Assembly: GCA_030539115.1 (NCBI GenBank)
Contig: JAUNSR010000004.1
Location: forward strand, 74,162-138,161
From: Bacteroidales bacterium
GTDB taxonomy: Bacteria; Bacteroidota; Bacteroidia; Bacteroidales; JAUNSR01
Reading direction: 5' to 3'
Length of the DNA: 64,000 nt
The translations under genes and the position numbers were made by a program. The notes below the pieces were generated by a model, which was not told the DNA's origin, searched no databases, and saw only the letters and a program-made list of their open reading frames with translations. Below are positions 9,275 through 16,627 of the stretch, piece by piece (the first letter of the stretch is position 1; the number at the start of each line of letters is the position of its first letter).

Positions 9275-9482
9275 GATATACAAGAAAAAACCATCGCTTT
9301 TTAAAAGATGAGAATCCACAAAAAGAACAAATACATGGCCAATTTGTATTTTAGTGTTTAAAACAGAATATAAACAAATGAAATCGCCATAACTCACCTA
9401 AAGAAGATATACCCAACAGAAGGTATATAAATGGCGCATTTGTACCTTAGAGGTAACGGTTATAAAAAAAAATTATATACAA
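9275..9482 (+). repeat. Paired leader repeats upstream of the OmpA-like gene (family LR)
   Basis: Two copies of a leader element of about 105 bases. The second runs from an ATGAAATCGCCATAA start-like sequence (ATG at 9378) to the real ATG at 9483, exactly 105 bases. The first is diverged but alignable (CATCGC...AAAAGATGAGAATCC, then a core around 9327-9350). The same element lies in reverse orientation upstream of the permease gene at 14.6 kb, so the copies are about 5 kb apart and control different genes. Each copy has a short hairpin (CTCACCTAAAG region), an operator-like core and an A-rich stretch before the start codon. Confidence 0.8.
9422..9446 (+). promoter_or_regulatory. GGTA...TACC operator-like palindrome, OmpA-like gene
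   Basis: 25 bases starting GGTATATAAATG and ending GCATTTGTACC. Its inverted halves GGTA(n)AAATG and CATTTgTACC suit a dimeric winged-helix regulator. It ends 36 bases before the start codon, the same spacing as upstream of the permease gene. Confidence 0.5.
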
Positions 9483-10139
9483 ATGAAAACTTTATTTATC
9501 AATATATCGCTTACATTATCATTAGTAATAATATCTCCATTTTCATTACAAAGCCAAGCTCTGCAGAAATTAAATCCAAAGAATTGGAATAAAAAAGAAA
9601 TCGTGGAGGAAAAATCTTTTGAGCAATTAAAAGACAAAGCAATTGGTGGCAAAGAGGGTGAAAGAATAAAAAACTATATGCTTAAAGAGGCTCAAAGTTT
9701 GAAGAAAATAGAGGGTTCTATCATTTCTATTATAAGAAACGGTGAAATTATTAAAGTTTCTATTCCTGCTTCAAAACTTTTCGACCCAAACGATACAATC
9801 CTTTTCTCAAATGTTGAGAATATCTTTTCTCCTTTTGTTAAGGAAACAAGAGACTCGTTGATTGATATTGTAATTACATCACATTATGATAATACAGGAA
9901 CTCCTTTGTTTATCAATTCAATATCTTCGGCACGAGGAAATGCCGTATATGACTGGTTTTTAGCAAACGGTGTGAAAGAAAAACAAATTTCTCTTTATTG
10001 TTATGGCAGTGATCAGCCTTTATTTGAAAACTCTTCAATGGCGAATCGCGCTAAAAACAGGAGAATTACCATTTATCTTATTCCTACTCAGAAAATGTAT
10101 AAAATGGCGAAAAAAAATAAATTAAATAAGAATAAATAA
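9483..10139 (+). CDS. Exported protein with OmpA-like C-terminal domain
   Basis: 218 residues. A signal peptide covers about 1-25 (hydrophobic run, then LQSQA). A lysine/glutamate-rich linker follows. From about 105 onwards comes an OmpA/MotB-like domain with the hallmark NRAKNRRITIYLIP (family NRRVEI), which normally binds peptidoglycan. There is no beta-barrel and no lipobox, so it is probably a periplasmic wall-associated protein. The C-terminus is basic (KKNKLNKNK). Its leader carries the LR repeats shared with the GntR/ABC locus, suggesting coregulation with that transporter. The 224-residue exported protein follows after 85 bases. Confidence 0.82.
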   Translation: MKTLFINISLTLSLVIISPFSLQSQALQKLNPKNWNKKEIVEEKSFEQLKDKAIGGKEGERIKNYMLKEAQSLKKIEGSIISIIRNGEIIKVSIPASKLFDPNDTILFSNVENIFSPFVKETRDSLIDIVITSHYDNTGTPLFINSISSARGNAVYDWFLANGVKEKQISLYCYGSDQPLFENSSMANRAKNRRITIYLIPTQKMYKMAKKNKLNKNK

Positions 10140-10189
10140 CCATTATTTTTTAGCTCTTTAGTTTTTTGTTACGAACTATGATATTCTCT

Positions 10190-10221
10190 AAATGTTTTAA
10201 GTTTATAAACCTAAAACATTT
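10190..10221. promoter_or_regulatory. 32-bp near-perfect palindrome just before a start codon
   Basis: AAATGTTTTAAGTTTA and TAAACCTAAAACATTT are inverted repeats with a single mismatched pair and no loop. The palindrome ends 3 bases before the ATG at 10225. With no T-tract it is a poor terminator; an operator, or a structure hiding the start codon, is more likely. Confidence 0.5.
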
Positions 10222-10224
10222 ATT

Positions 10225-10899
10225 ATGAAATTATTAAAAAAAGGCAATGTGAGAATTGATAATACCAAGAACGCTGTTCTTAGTCATAAATATCAATTTA
10301 AGAAAGATGTAGATTTTGTTGTGTATGCCTTTATAACATTATTGTTCTTTCTACTTTTCTCATTAAATTCTTATTCTCAAAATCTAAAAGGAGAGGGGTT
10401 AAAATCTGCAATAGTTCAATATGAAATGGAAGCTGAGGGAAATACTATTCCAATGACTCAGTATTCCGACGATTATGGCAACTTGCTTTGCATGAAGATG
10501 TATATAATGGGAGTTGAGATAGCTACAATTACCACTTCTGACTCCGTTTTTATTATTAATTTCCCTCAAAAAAATGGAATAAAGTATGCAAGGCCCGACA
10601 GCGATGTCAATTATAACGCTCTTACTCCTGAAATCATTAAAAAGTATGATATAAAAGCGGATGGAACAGTCGAATTCCTTGGAAAGAAATGCACTGTTTA
10701 TACAGGTCGCTTTGAAAATGAAGGCGAAAAGATTGAAACAGTTACTTGGGTGTACAAAGGTGTAGTCTTGAAGTCTGTTTCTACCACAGAAGATGACAAA
10801 AGTGTTGTCCTTGTTGCTGCTTCAATTGAAGAGAACGCTGAAGTTTCACCCGATACCTTTGTTATTCCTGCTGATTTTGAAGTAAAGGAGATGAAGTAA
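10225..10899 (+). CDS. Exported or anchored protein of unknown function
   Basis: 224 residues. An unusual basic N-terminal extension of about 32 residues precedes a hydrophobic segment (about 34-48, ending LNSYSQ) that looks like a signal peptide with a Q at the expected mature start. The rest is soluble and beta-rich, with repeated polar turns (for example YSDDYGNLLCMKMYIMGVEI) and no motif I recognise. The fold suggests a periplasmic beta-sandwich or lipocalin-like domain, but this is inference. Translation could start further downstream, though the palindrome abutting this ATG argues that it is used. Confidence 0.65.
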   Translation: MKLLKKGNVRIDNTKNAVLSHKYQFKKDVDFVVYAFITLLFFLLFSLNSYSQNLKGEGLKSAIVQYEMEAEGNTIPMTQYSDDYGNLLCMKMYIMGVEIATITTSDSVFIINFPQKNGIKYARPDSDVNYNALTPEIIKKYDIKADGTVEFLGKKCTVYTGRFENEGEKIETVTWVYKGVVLKSVSTTEDDKSVVLVAASIEENAEVSPDTFVIPADFEVKEMK

Positions 10900-11216
10900 G
10901 TTATTTCTTGCCGGGGGAATAATTTTAATGGCTGTTTCTAAATCCTTTTTTTCGATAAGAAAGGTGGATGCTATGTAACATCTCTCTTTTTTGTCTATTA
11001 TCATTATTTAAAATACAATGTTTATAGGTTGATATTGTGTGGTGATAGTTACAAGACAAGAATATGGAATGCGATGCAATGTTAACATAATATTATGGAT
11101 TAATATAATATGGCTTTACTCTCTTTAATATTGTAAAAAGATATGTATCACATGATATAATGTTGCTTTTAAACAAATATTAAAAAGTTTGACGTTTAAA
11201 ACACTCTTAAATTATA

Positions 11217-11255
11217 GACAGAGTCAGGTTTTGTGCCCGATTCTGTCATTTTTTT
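11217..11255 (+). terminator. Rho-independent terminator without an adjacent gene
   Basis: GACAGAGTC pairs with GATTCTGTC (one G-U pair) around a 13-base loop and is followed by ATTTTTTT. It points rightwards but lies far from the nearest upstream gene end. Confidence 0.75.
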
Positions 11256-11362
11256 AATATCTTCCGTAGTGCTGACAATTATTATTTTGACTTACATAAT
11301 ATGTTTAAGATAACCTTAATTCATAAATAAAATTTAATCATGACTGATATTAATGAACTTCT

Positions 11363-11393
11363 TTTGTCATAGTTATGGTTTTTTGTATTTTTG
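11363..11393 (+). promoter_or_regulatory. Complete Bacteroidetes promoter of proS
   Basis: TTTG at 11363-11366, exactly 19 bases, then TATTTTTG at 11386-11393. The start codon is about 100 bases downstream, so a leader of about 90 bases is implied. Confidence 0.8.
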
Positions 11394-11492
11394 CACGTTT
11401 ATAAATGGAATGTTATTAAAAATAAAATATTTGATAATATATTTTATTGGCATTTCTATTTTGATTCTTGATATTATTAATCTTTAAAGAAT

Positions 11493-12974
11493 ATGGCAAA
11501 AGAATTGAAACAACTTACACCAAGAAGTGTGAGTTATTCTCAGTGGTATAATGATCTTGTAACTAAAGCTGATTTAGCGGAAAATTCAGCAGTAAGAGGT
11601 TGTATGGTAATTAAACCATATGGTTATGCTATTTGGGAAAAAATGCAGCGTCAACTTGATGATATGTTTAAAGCTACAGGGCATCAAAACGCTTATTTCC
11701 CACTTTTTATACCTAAATCATTTCTTAGCAAAGAAGCTGAACACGTTGAAGGATTTGCTAAAGAGTGTGCAGTAGTAACTCATTATCGTTTAAAAACTAA
11801 TCCGGACGGTTCTGGTGTTGTTGTTGATCCCGATGCAAAACTTGAAGAAGAATTAATAGTTCGTCCCACTTCAGAAACTATAATTTGGAATACATATAAA
11901 GGTTGGATTCAATCTTGGCGTGATCTTCCAATCCTTTGCAACCAATGGGCTAACGTTGTTAGATGGGAAATGCGTACTCGTCTATTTCTTCGCACTGCTG
12001 AATTCCTTTGGCAGGAGGGTCATACAGCTCATGCTACCGCTGAAGAGGCTTTGGAAGAGACCAAAAAAATGATTAACATCTATGCTGACTTTGCTCAGAA
12101 CTTTATGGCTATGCCGGTTATAGAGGGTGTGAAATCAGCTAACGAACGTTTTGCCGGTGCCGTTGATACATACACTATTGAGGCAATGATGCAGGATGGT
12201 AAGGCTCTTCAATCGGGAACATCTCACTTTTTGGGACAAAATTTTGCTAAAGCTTTCGATGTTACCTTTACAAATAAAGAGGGTAAACAGGAACTTGTTT
12301 GGGCTACTTCTTGGGGCGTTTCAACTCGTCTTATGGGTGCGTTAATTATGTCTCATTCTGATGACAACGGTCTTGTTCTTCCTCCCAAATTAGCTCCGAT
12401 TCAGGTTGTTATTATACCAATTCATAAAACTGATGAGCAGCTTGCTCAAATCAATGAAAGAGTAGAGGTTATTTCAGCAAAACTTCGTGCTCTTGGTATT
12501 TCTGTTAAATATGATAATGCTGATAACAAAAAACCGGGATGGAAATTTGCTGATTATGAATTAAAAGGTGTTCCCGTTCGTCTTGTTATGGGAGGACGTG
12601 ATTTGGAAAACAACACTATTGAACTATTCCGCCGCGATACTCTTGAGAAAAAGACTATATCTCAAGACAATATTGAGAATGTTGTTAAAGATCTTCTTGA
12701 TGATATCCAGACTAATATTTATAAAAAAGCTTTGGATTATCGTACTAAAACAACAAAAGTTGTTGATACATGGGAAGAGTTTAAAGAGAAAATCGAGGAG
12801 GGTGGATTTATCCTTGCTCATTGGGATGGTACAACAGAAACTGAAGAATATATCAAAGATCAAACAAAAGCAACAATCAGATGTATTCCTTTAGAGGGTG
12901 ACAAAACTCCGGGATTCTGTATGGTTACAGGTAAGCCCTCTGCTCAAAGAGTTTTGTTTGCAAGAGCATATTAA
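11493..12974 (+). CDS. proS: Prolyl-tRNA synthetase, archaeal/eukaryal type
   Basis: Charges tRNA-Pro with proline. 493 residues, the short form without the bacterial editing insertion. Class II core: motif 2 region with [16 protein letters not shown] and [20 protein letters not shown], then motif 3 around [19 protein letters not shown]. An anticodon-binding domain follows (about 300-400), then the extra C-terminal domain ending in Tyr (RVLFARAY), as is usual for this type. It begins [20 protein letters not shown]. Monocistronic, with its own promoter and a strong terminator. Confidence 0.97.
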   Translation: MAKELKQLTPRSVSYSQWYNDLVTKADLAENSAVRGCMVIKPYGYAIWEKMQRQLDDMFKATGHQNAYFPLFIPKSFLSKEAEHVEGFAKECAVVTHYRLKTNPDGSGVVVDPDAKLEEELIVRPTSETIIWNTYKGWIQSWRDLPILCNQWANVVRWEMRTRLFLRTAEFLWQEGHTAHATAEEALEETKKMINIYADFAQNFMAMPVIEGVKSANERFAGAVDTYTIEAMMQDGKALQSGTSHFLGQNFAKAFDVTFTNKEGKQELVWATSWGVSTRLMGALIMSHSDDNGLVLPPKLAPIQVVIIPIHKTDEQLAQINERVEVISAKLRALGISVKYDNADNKKPGWKFADYELKGVPVRLVMGGRDLENNTIELFRRDTLEKKTISQDNIENVVKDLLDDIQTNIYKKALDYRTKTTKVVDTWEEFKEKIEEGGFILAHWDGTTETEEYIKDQTKATIRCIPLEGDKTPGFCMVTGKPSAQRVLFARAY

Positions 12975-13107
12975 AAATTTTAAAGGATTATCTCTATATA
13001 AAGATTATTATCAATATAATGAAGTAAATTATATTCAGAATGAATATTTATATCCCTATTAATCTCAATATAAAGTCTATTATCCTTTAATATAATCTTA
13101 TATAAAC

Positions 13108-13149
13108 AAGCCACGTATTCATATTAATTTATGAAGCGTGGCTTTTTTT
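13108..13149 (+). terminator. proS terminator
   Basis: AAGCCACG pairs with CGTGGCTT, extended inside by TTCAT/ATGAA, and is followed by seven T residues. Confidence 0.85.
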
Positions 13150-13165
13150 GATTCAATATTATAGA

Positions 13166-13402
13166 TTACAAAGATTTTTTTATACTGATTGAATCGTCCT
13201 GTACAATAATCATTTTTCCATTATCAGTAGAGTCATTCATGTTCTCAAAATTGTTAAAATCACTTGAGATATTATTCTCTATTTCGTAATCTCTAATAGA
13301 TATACAGTTTGTAAAAACAACTTCTCTACAGAATATAAAAACAAAAGGTGTAGCAAGAAGATATATAATAATTATTATTGCGAGTTTTTTTGTCTTTTTC
13401 AT
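13166..13402 (-). CDS. Small single-span membrane protein of the GntR/ABC locus
   Basis: 78 residues. A basic start (MKKTKKLA) is followed by one hydrophobic segment (about 8-26), then a polar acidic tail rich in Asn, Asp and Ser. It resembles no family I know. It lies downstream of the GntR gene in the same direction, but with its own operator-like leader, homologous to the LR core of the ABC permease gene. It is therefore likely a member of the same small regulon. A signal-anchored or exported short peptide is equally possible. Confidence 0.55.
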   Translation of the reverse strand: MKKTKKLAIIIIIYLLATPFVFIFCREVVFTNCISIRDYEIENNISSDFNNFENMNDSTDNGKMIIVQDDSISIKKSL

Positions 13403-13431
13403 TTTTGCCTTTTTTTAATATTTGACACTAA

Positions 13432-13457
13432 GGTATATGTATGCCATTTTAAATACC
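13432..13457 (-). promoter_or_regulatory. Operator-like site upstream of the 78-residue gene
   Basis: A GGTAT...ATACC inverted repeat. On the minus strand the flanks CAAAAGGTAT and TACCTTAGTG match the LR core upstream of the permease and OmpA-like genes. It lies 29 bases before the start codon. Confidence 0.45.
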
Positions 13458-13499
13458 TTTTGAATAGAAATTTATGATTCTTATCATATAATTTCTTAC

Positions 13500-13859
13500 C
13501 TATTTATTGTAGTCTCTTAAATGTTTTATAAGTTCCTCTTCTGATATTTCAAGTAAATTCATCTCTTGAAATATCTCTGGAAGAGAAGTTTCGAAAAAGC
13601 TTTTTCTTCTTTCAGAGAGGATGATTTTTTTTGCCTTTTCACTGACAAAATAGCCTAATCCTCTTTTGTTATAAATAACCTCCATATTCTGAAGCCTTTC
13701 ATAAGCTCTCATTACAGTATTTGGATTTACTTCAAGCAAAGAGGCTAATTCTCTTACAGAGGGGATTTGTGTGTCAACTATATACTCTTTCTTAATTATC
13801 CTCTCTTCAACATATTGAGCTATTTGAATAAAAATAGGTTGCGAATTGTTGAATGTCAT
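13500..13859 (-). CDS. GntR-family regulator, YtrA subfamily
   Basis: 119-residue transcription factor with an N-terminal winged helix-turn-helix (about 10-75): PIFIQIAQYVEERI, then QIPSVRELASLLEVNPNTVM with the recognition helix, then YERLQNMEVIYNKRGLGYFV. Only a short helical tail follows, as in the YtrA subfamily, whose members usually repress a linked ABC transporter. Its ATG overlaps the permease stop by 4 bases, so the two are translationally coupled. I infer that it binds the GGTA...TACC palindromes in the leaders of the permease, OmpA-like and 78-residue genes. Confidence 0.93.
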   Translation of the reverse strand: MTFNNSQPIFIQIAQYVEERIIKKEYIVDTQIPSVRELASLLEVNPNTVMRAYERLQNMEVIYNKRGLGYFVSEKAKKIILSERRKSFFETSLPEIFQEMNLLEISEEELIKHLRDYNK

Positions 13860-14632
13860 TTTATTTGTCGTTCTTTAATTCTATAATAAAATAATTGAAA
13901 TAAAAGTATTGTTGGAATCAACATTAACAATGCCGGCATCCATAACTCTATCACTTTTGGAGGATCAACAAAAATCTCTGAATTTGTATATTTTGATGCT
14001 GTTACTTTTATCACATACCAAACAAATACTCCGCAGGAAGCACTCAAGAGAAGCAATCCATTAATTATTCCATTTTTCCTAAATATTGTTGTAAAAATTA
14101 GAACTGAAATATATGAAAATACTAAAAGCATTATCAATGTAACTACTAAAGCAGATAAAGCATAATTGGGTAAAAATGAAATCTGAAAATCTACAAAATC
14201 TATTGCATCTGCTATTGTATATCTATCATTTGTGAATAAAGCAAAAATAATTCTGTCTATATATATTAGTATAAATGAAGCTATCGTCATTATTATATAA
14301 GTTATATGAATGACAAGATTTTTTTCAAGCATTGAGGCTGGCAGCATGTAATAGTAAGATGCATTTGTCTTATTTAAAATTTTGTCATGTATTATTGTGG
14401 TAGTAATAATCATTGCCGAAAATAAAATTATAATAACAGCTACCATAGACCATCCATCTATCTGGTCAATTAACTGTTCCGAGCTGATATCATACCAGTT
14501 GAATATTATTCTATAAAACATGTATGCTAAAAAAAACATGTTCATTAACAACTTAAGGAAGATTGTCCTTACATAAGTGCTCATATCGTATTTGAGCAAG
14601 TATCCTATGGTTTTTATATTTAAATTTTTCAT
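13856..14632 (-). CDS. ABC-2-like transporter permease
   Basis: 258 residues with about six hydrophobic segments (around 25-40, 63-82, 108-128, 155-182, 190-210 and 230-248). It is the membrane part of the transporter whose ATPase is encoded upstream and whose regulator is encoded next. The substrate is unknown; YtrA-linked systems often relate to cell-envelope stress or antimicrobial peptides, and that is inference only. Its leader is unusual: two near-identical 105-bp LR repeats fill the gap between the ATPase stop and this start codon. It may therefore be transcribed separately from the ATPase gene. Confidence 0.8.
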   Translation of the reverse strand: MKNLNIKTIGYLLKYDMSTYVRTIFLKLLMNMFFLAYMFYRIIFNWYDISSEQLIDQIDGWSMVAVIIILFSAMIITTTIIHDKILNKTNASYYYMLPASMLEKNLVIHITYIIMTIASFILIYIDRIIFALFTNDRYTIADAIDFVDFQISFLPNYALSALVVTLIMLLVFSYISVLIFTTIFRKNGIINGLLLLSASCGVFVWYVIKVTASKYTNSEIFVDPPKVIELWMPALLMLIPTILLFQLFYYRIKERQIK

Positions 14633-14668
14633 TTGTATAATATTTATTTTTTTAACCGTTACCTCTAA

Positions 14669-14693
14669 GGTACAAATGCTCCATTTATATACC
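14669..14693 (-). promoter_or_regulatory. Operator-like palindrome, gene-proximal LR copy
   Basis: GGTACAAATG and CATTTATATACC halves, 36 bases upstream of the permease start codon. An identical site lies at 14774-14798 in the second repeat. Confidence 0.5.
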
Positions 14694-14773
14694 TTTTGTT
14701 TGGTATCTCATCTTTAGGTGAGCTATGGCGATTTCATTTGTATATTATTTATTTTTTTAACCGTTACCTCTAA

Positions 14774-14798
14774 GGTACAAATGCTCCATTTATATACC
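14774..14798 (-). promoter_or_regulatory. Operator-like palindrome, distal LR copy
   Basis: Same 25-base palindrome as the gene-proximal copy, 105 bases further upstream. Paired sites ten helical turns apart could support cooperative binding or looping. Confidence 0.45.
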
Positions 14799-14858
14799 TT
14801 TTGTTTGGTATCTCATCTTTAGGTGAGTTATGGCGATTTCATTTGTGTGGTTTTCTCT

Positions 14859-15728
14859 TTATTTAATATTTGATTTTTTATTTAAATCATCAGCTTCAAT
14901 AAGATGTTTGCAAAGGTTCTCCTGAAATAGCTTTTGATTTGAAACAGCACTATTAAAAAGCATTTCAAAATCAACGTTGCTTATTTCATCCCCTTGGTTT
15001 AATCTAACTCCGTAACAGCCTCTGACTGACTCCTCAAAATAAAGAAGTTTATCGTTCTTATCTATTTCACCAAAGAAAAGCTTATCCTCAATTTCATTTA
15101 CCGAACTATTTACTATCACGCCCTCTGTGTCGAGGATAATTACATGATTGATTAGATTTTCAAGGTCTTTGACTTGATGGGTAGAGATAACAATCATCCT
15201 GTCATCATTTATCTCTGAAGAAATAATTTTTCTGAAAATACTTTTTGAGGGTATATCAAGACCGTTTGTTGGCTCATCCATCAAAATAATAGGAGTCTTG
15301 CAGGCAAGAGTTATTGAAATAAGAGCCTTTTTCTGCTGTCCAAGTGACATAGAGGTTAGAAGAGTATTTTTTGGTACATCAAACTCATTAAGACATTTTT
15401 GAAAAAGGACATTATCAAAATTTGGATAAAATGGTGCTATGTTTTTTGCAAATGCTTCAACTTTAAGCATTGGGGCATAAGGAGTTTCTGATAGAAGAAT
15501 GATTTTCTTAAAAAAATCTTTCTCTCTTTTAAATGGATTATAATCATCAACCAAACATTTACCCTCAGGTTTAAGCAGCCCACTTAATATTTTCAATAGA
15601 GTACTCTTTCCAATTCCATTTTTTCCCATTAATCCATATATACTGCCCGGCTCCAAGTCAAAAGAGATATTTGAGAGAACATTGTTCCCTTTCTTGTATG
15701 AATATGTCACATTTCTTAATTCTATCAT
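14859..15728 (-). CDS. ABC transporter ATP-binding protein
   Basis: 289 residues. The nucleotide-binding domain has Walker A GLMGKNGIGKST, signature SMSLGQQKKAL, Walker B PIILMDEPTNGLD and the switch His in ISTHQV. The Q-loop position carries Glu (ILLSETPY), which I have also seen in related Bacteroidetes proteins. A C-terminal region of about 80 residues follows the core, as in YtrB-like ATPases. It powers the permease encoded downstream, and both are linked to the GntR regulator. Its own leader contains diverged LR-like repeats with a different core (TACA...TGTA). Confidence 0.93.
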   Translation of the reverse strand: MIELRNVTYSYKKGNNVLSNISFDLEPGSIYGLMGKNGIGKSTLLKILSGLLKPEGKCLVDDYNPFKREKDFFKKIILLSETPYAPMLKVEAFAKNIAPFYPNFDNVLFQKCLNEFDVPKNTLLTSMSLGQQKKALISITLACKTPIILMDEPTNGLDIPSKSIFRKIISSEINDDRMIVISTHQVKDLENLINHVIILDTEGVIVNSSVNEIEDKLFFGEIDKNDKLLYFEESVRGCYGVRLNQGDEISNVDFEMLFNSAVSNQKLFQENLCKHLIEADDLNKKSNIK

Positions 15729-15756
15729 TTTAGTATTAGTTTTGTTTGTATTTAAT

Positions 15757-15925
15757 CTGTGTTTTACCCCTTGGTATAATAATACAATTAATGTATTTTG
15801 TTCTTAACCACATTTGCTCATATAACATCTGTCTAAGAAAGAAGAAATACAATAAATGTACTTTGCTATTAACCTCTCATCTTTAAGAGAGTTTTGACAA
15901 TCTCATTTTTATTTAGCTCTATTAT
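15757..15925 (-). repeat. Diverged LR-like repeats upstream of the ABC ATPase gene
   Basis: Two related segments: AATACAATTAATGTATTTTG at 15781 and AATACAATAAATGTACTTTG at 15846, spaced 65 bases. The second is followed by CTCATCTTTAAGAGAG and a CAATCTCATT segment that align with the LR element upstream of the permease gene. Degenerate, but the order of blocks is conserved. Confidence 0.5.
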
Positions 15926-16357
15926 AACATAACCTTTATTAGGCGAAGATGTTAATAAGTGCCATTACAATTGAATAAATAATATCCGTTACCATGATTC
16001 AAAATAATTATATTATTTATAATAAGATCACTCATCCACTATTTAGAAATTATTATTGAATTGATTTTAAAGTCATATTCAATGATAATTTTAATTGTTT
16101 AGTGTATTAGTTAAATAGTACACTGCAAATGTATAAATAGTTTTTATATTCTATTCATTTATTCCAAAAAAAAAAATTATTTTTTTAATAAGGTAATTTT
16201 ACTATTTACAGATCCATTATTGATTTTCTTATTATTGATGATGACTTCTAATTTTTGATACCCAATATTTATTATGTGTATATAGAAACGGATTTTATAA
16301 AGAGTATATAATCAGTGTATTAAATGGTTTAAAAAAAACAATGTCTTGAATGTTTTA
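15926..16357. other. Intergenic region between the ABC locus and the fucosidase gene
   Basis: AT-rich sequence with no open frame I can support. It contains short inverted repeats (for example around 16020) but no clear promoter or RNA. It leads into the 21-bp array. Confidence 0.45.
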
Positions 16358-16441
16358 ATTTTCTACTACAAAATTTCGATTTTGTACATCGAAAAATAGA
16401 TTTTGTACATCGAAAAATTAATTTTCATCAGTCATTTTAGT
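16358..16441. repeat. Degenerate 21-bp tandem array, copy A
   Basis: Four consecutive 21-base units, each starting ATTTT. The two central units start ATTTTGTACATCGAAAAAT and differ only in their last two bases. The last unit starts ATTTTCATCAGTC and is shared with the array at 54.8 kb. Function unknown. Confidence 0.65.
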
Positions 16442-16556
16442 TTTTTTATTTGCTACTATTTATTCTTGAGTATTATTAATGCGAAAAGAGAGGATGGAAT
16501 GATTAAAAAGTGAGTTCGAAATAATAATTTAATTTTACATTATATATAAAAGCAAA

Positions 16557-16592
16557 AAAGAATGTCTTAAGTTTTTTATTAAGACATTCTTT
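16557..16592 (-). terminator. Fucosidase gene terminator
   Basis: Perfect 14-base arms AAAGAATGTCTTAA and TTAAGACATTCTTT. On the minus strand a T-rich tract follows. Confidence 0.85.
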
Positions 16593-16627
16593 CTATTAGT
16601 AGTATTATAAAAATATTGCTTTGTCTG

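Larger units (their letters stand above)
10900..11492 (+). other. Intergenic region before proS with a distal terminator
   Basis: 593 bases without a convincing open frame. It holds a strong hairpin-plus-T-tract at 11217-11255, about 320 bases after the preceding gene, and the proS promoter at 11363-11393. The 300 bases between gene end and terminator may be a long 3' UTR or a small RNA. Confidence 0.5.
14633..14847 (-). repeat. Tandem 105-bp leader repeats upstream of the permease gene (family LR)
   Basis: Two direct copies with a period of exactly 105 bases (CCGTTACCTC at 14656 and 14761), differing at only a few positions. Read on the minus strand, each copy begins ACAAATGAAATCGCCATA and ends with an A/T-rich tract leading into the next ATG, so the unit boundary coincides with a translation start. 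Each contains a CTCACCTAAAGATGAG hairpin and a GGTA...TACC palindrome. The ATG in the repeat opens only a four-codon frame (MKSP, stop). Confidence 0.9.

Noticed and set aside
14633..14847. Insertion sequence or MITE ends
   Set aside because: Direct tandem repeats without terminal inverted repeats, transposase or target duplication; they sit exactly at gene leaders.
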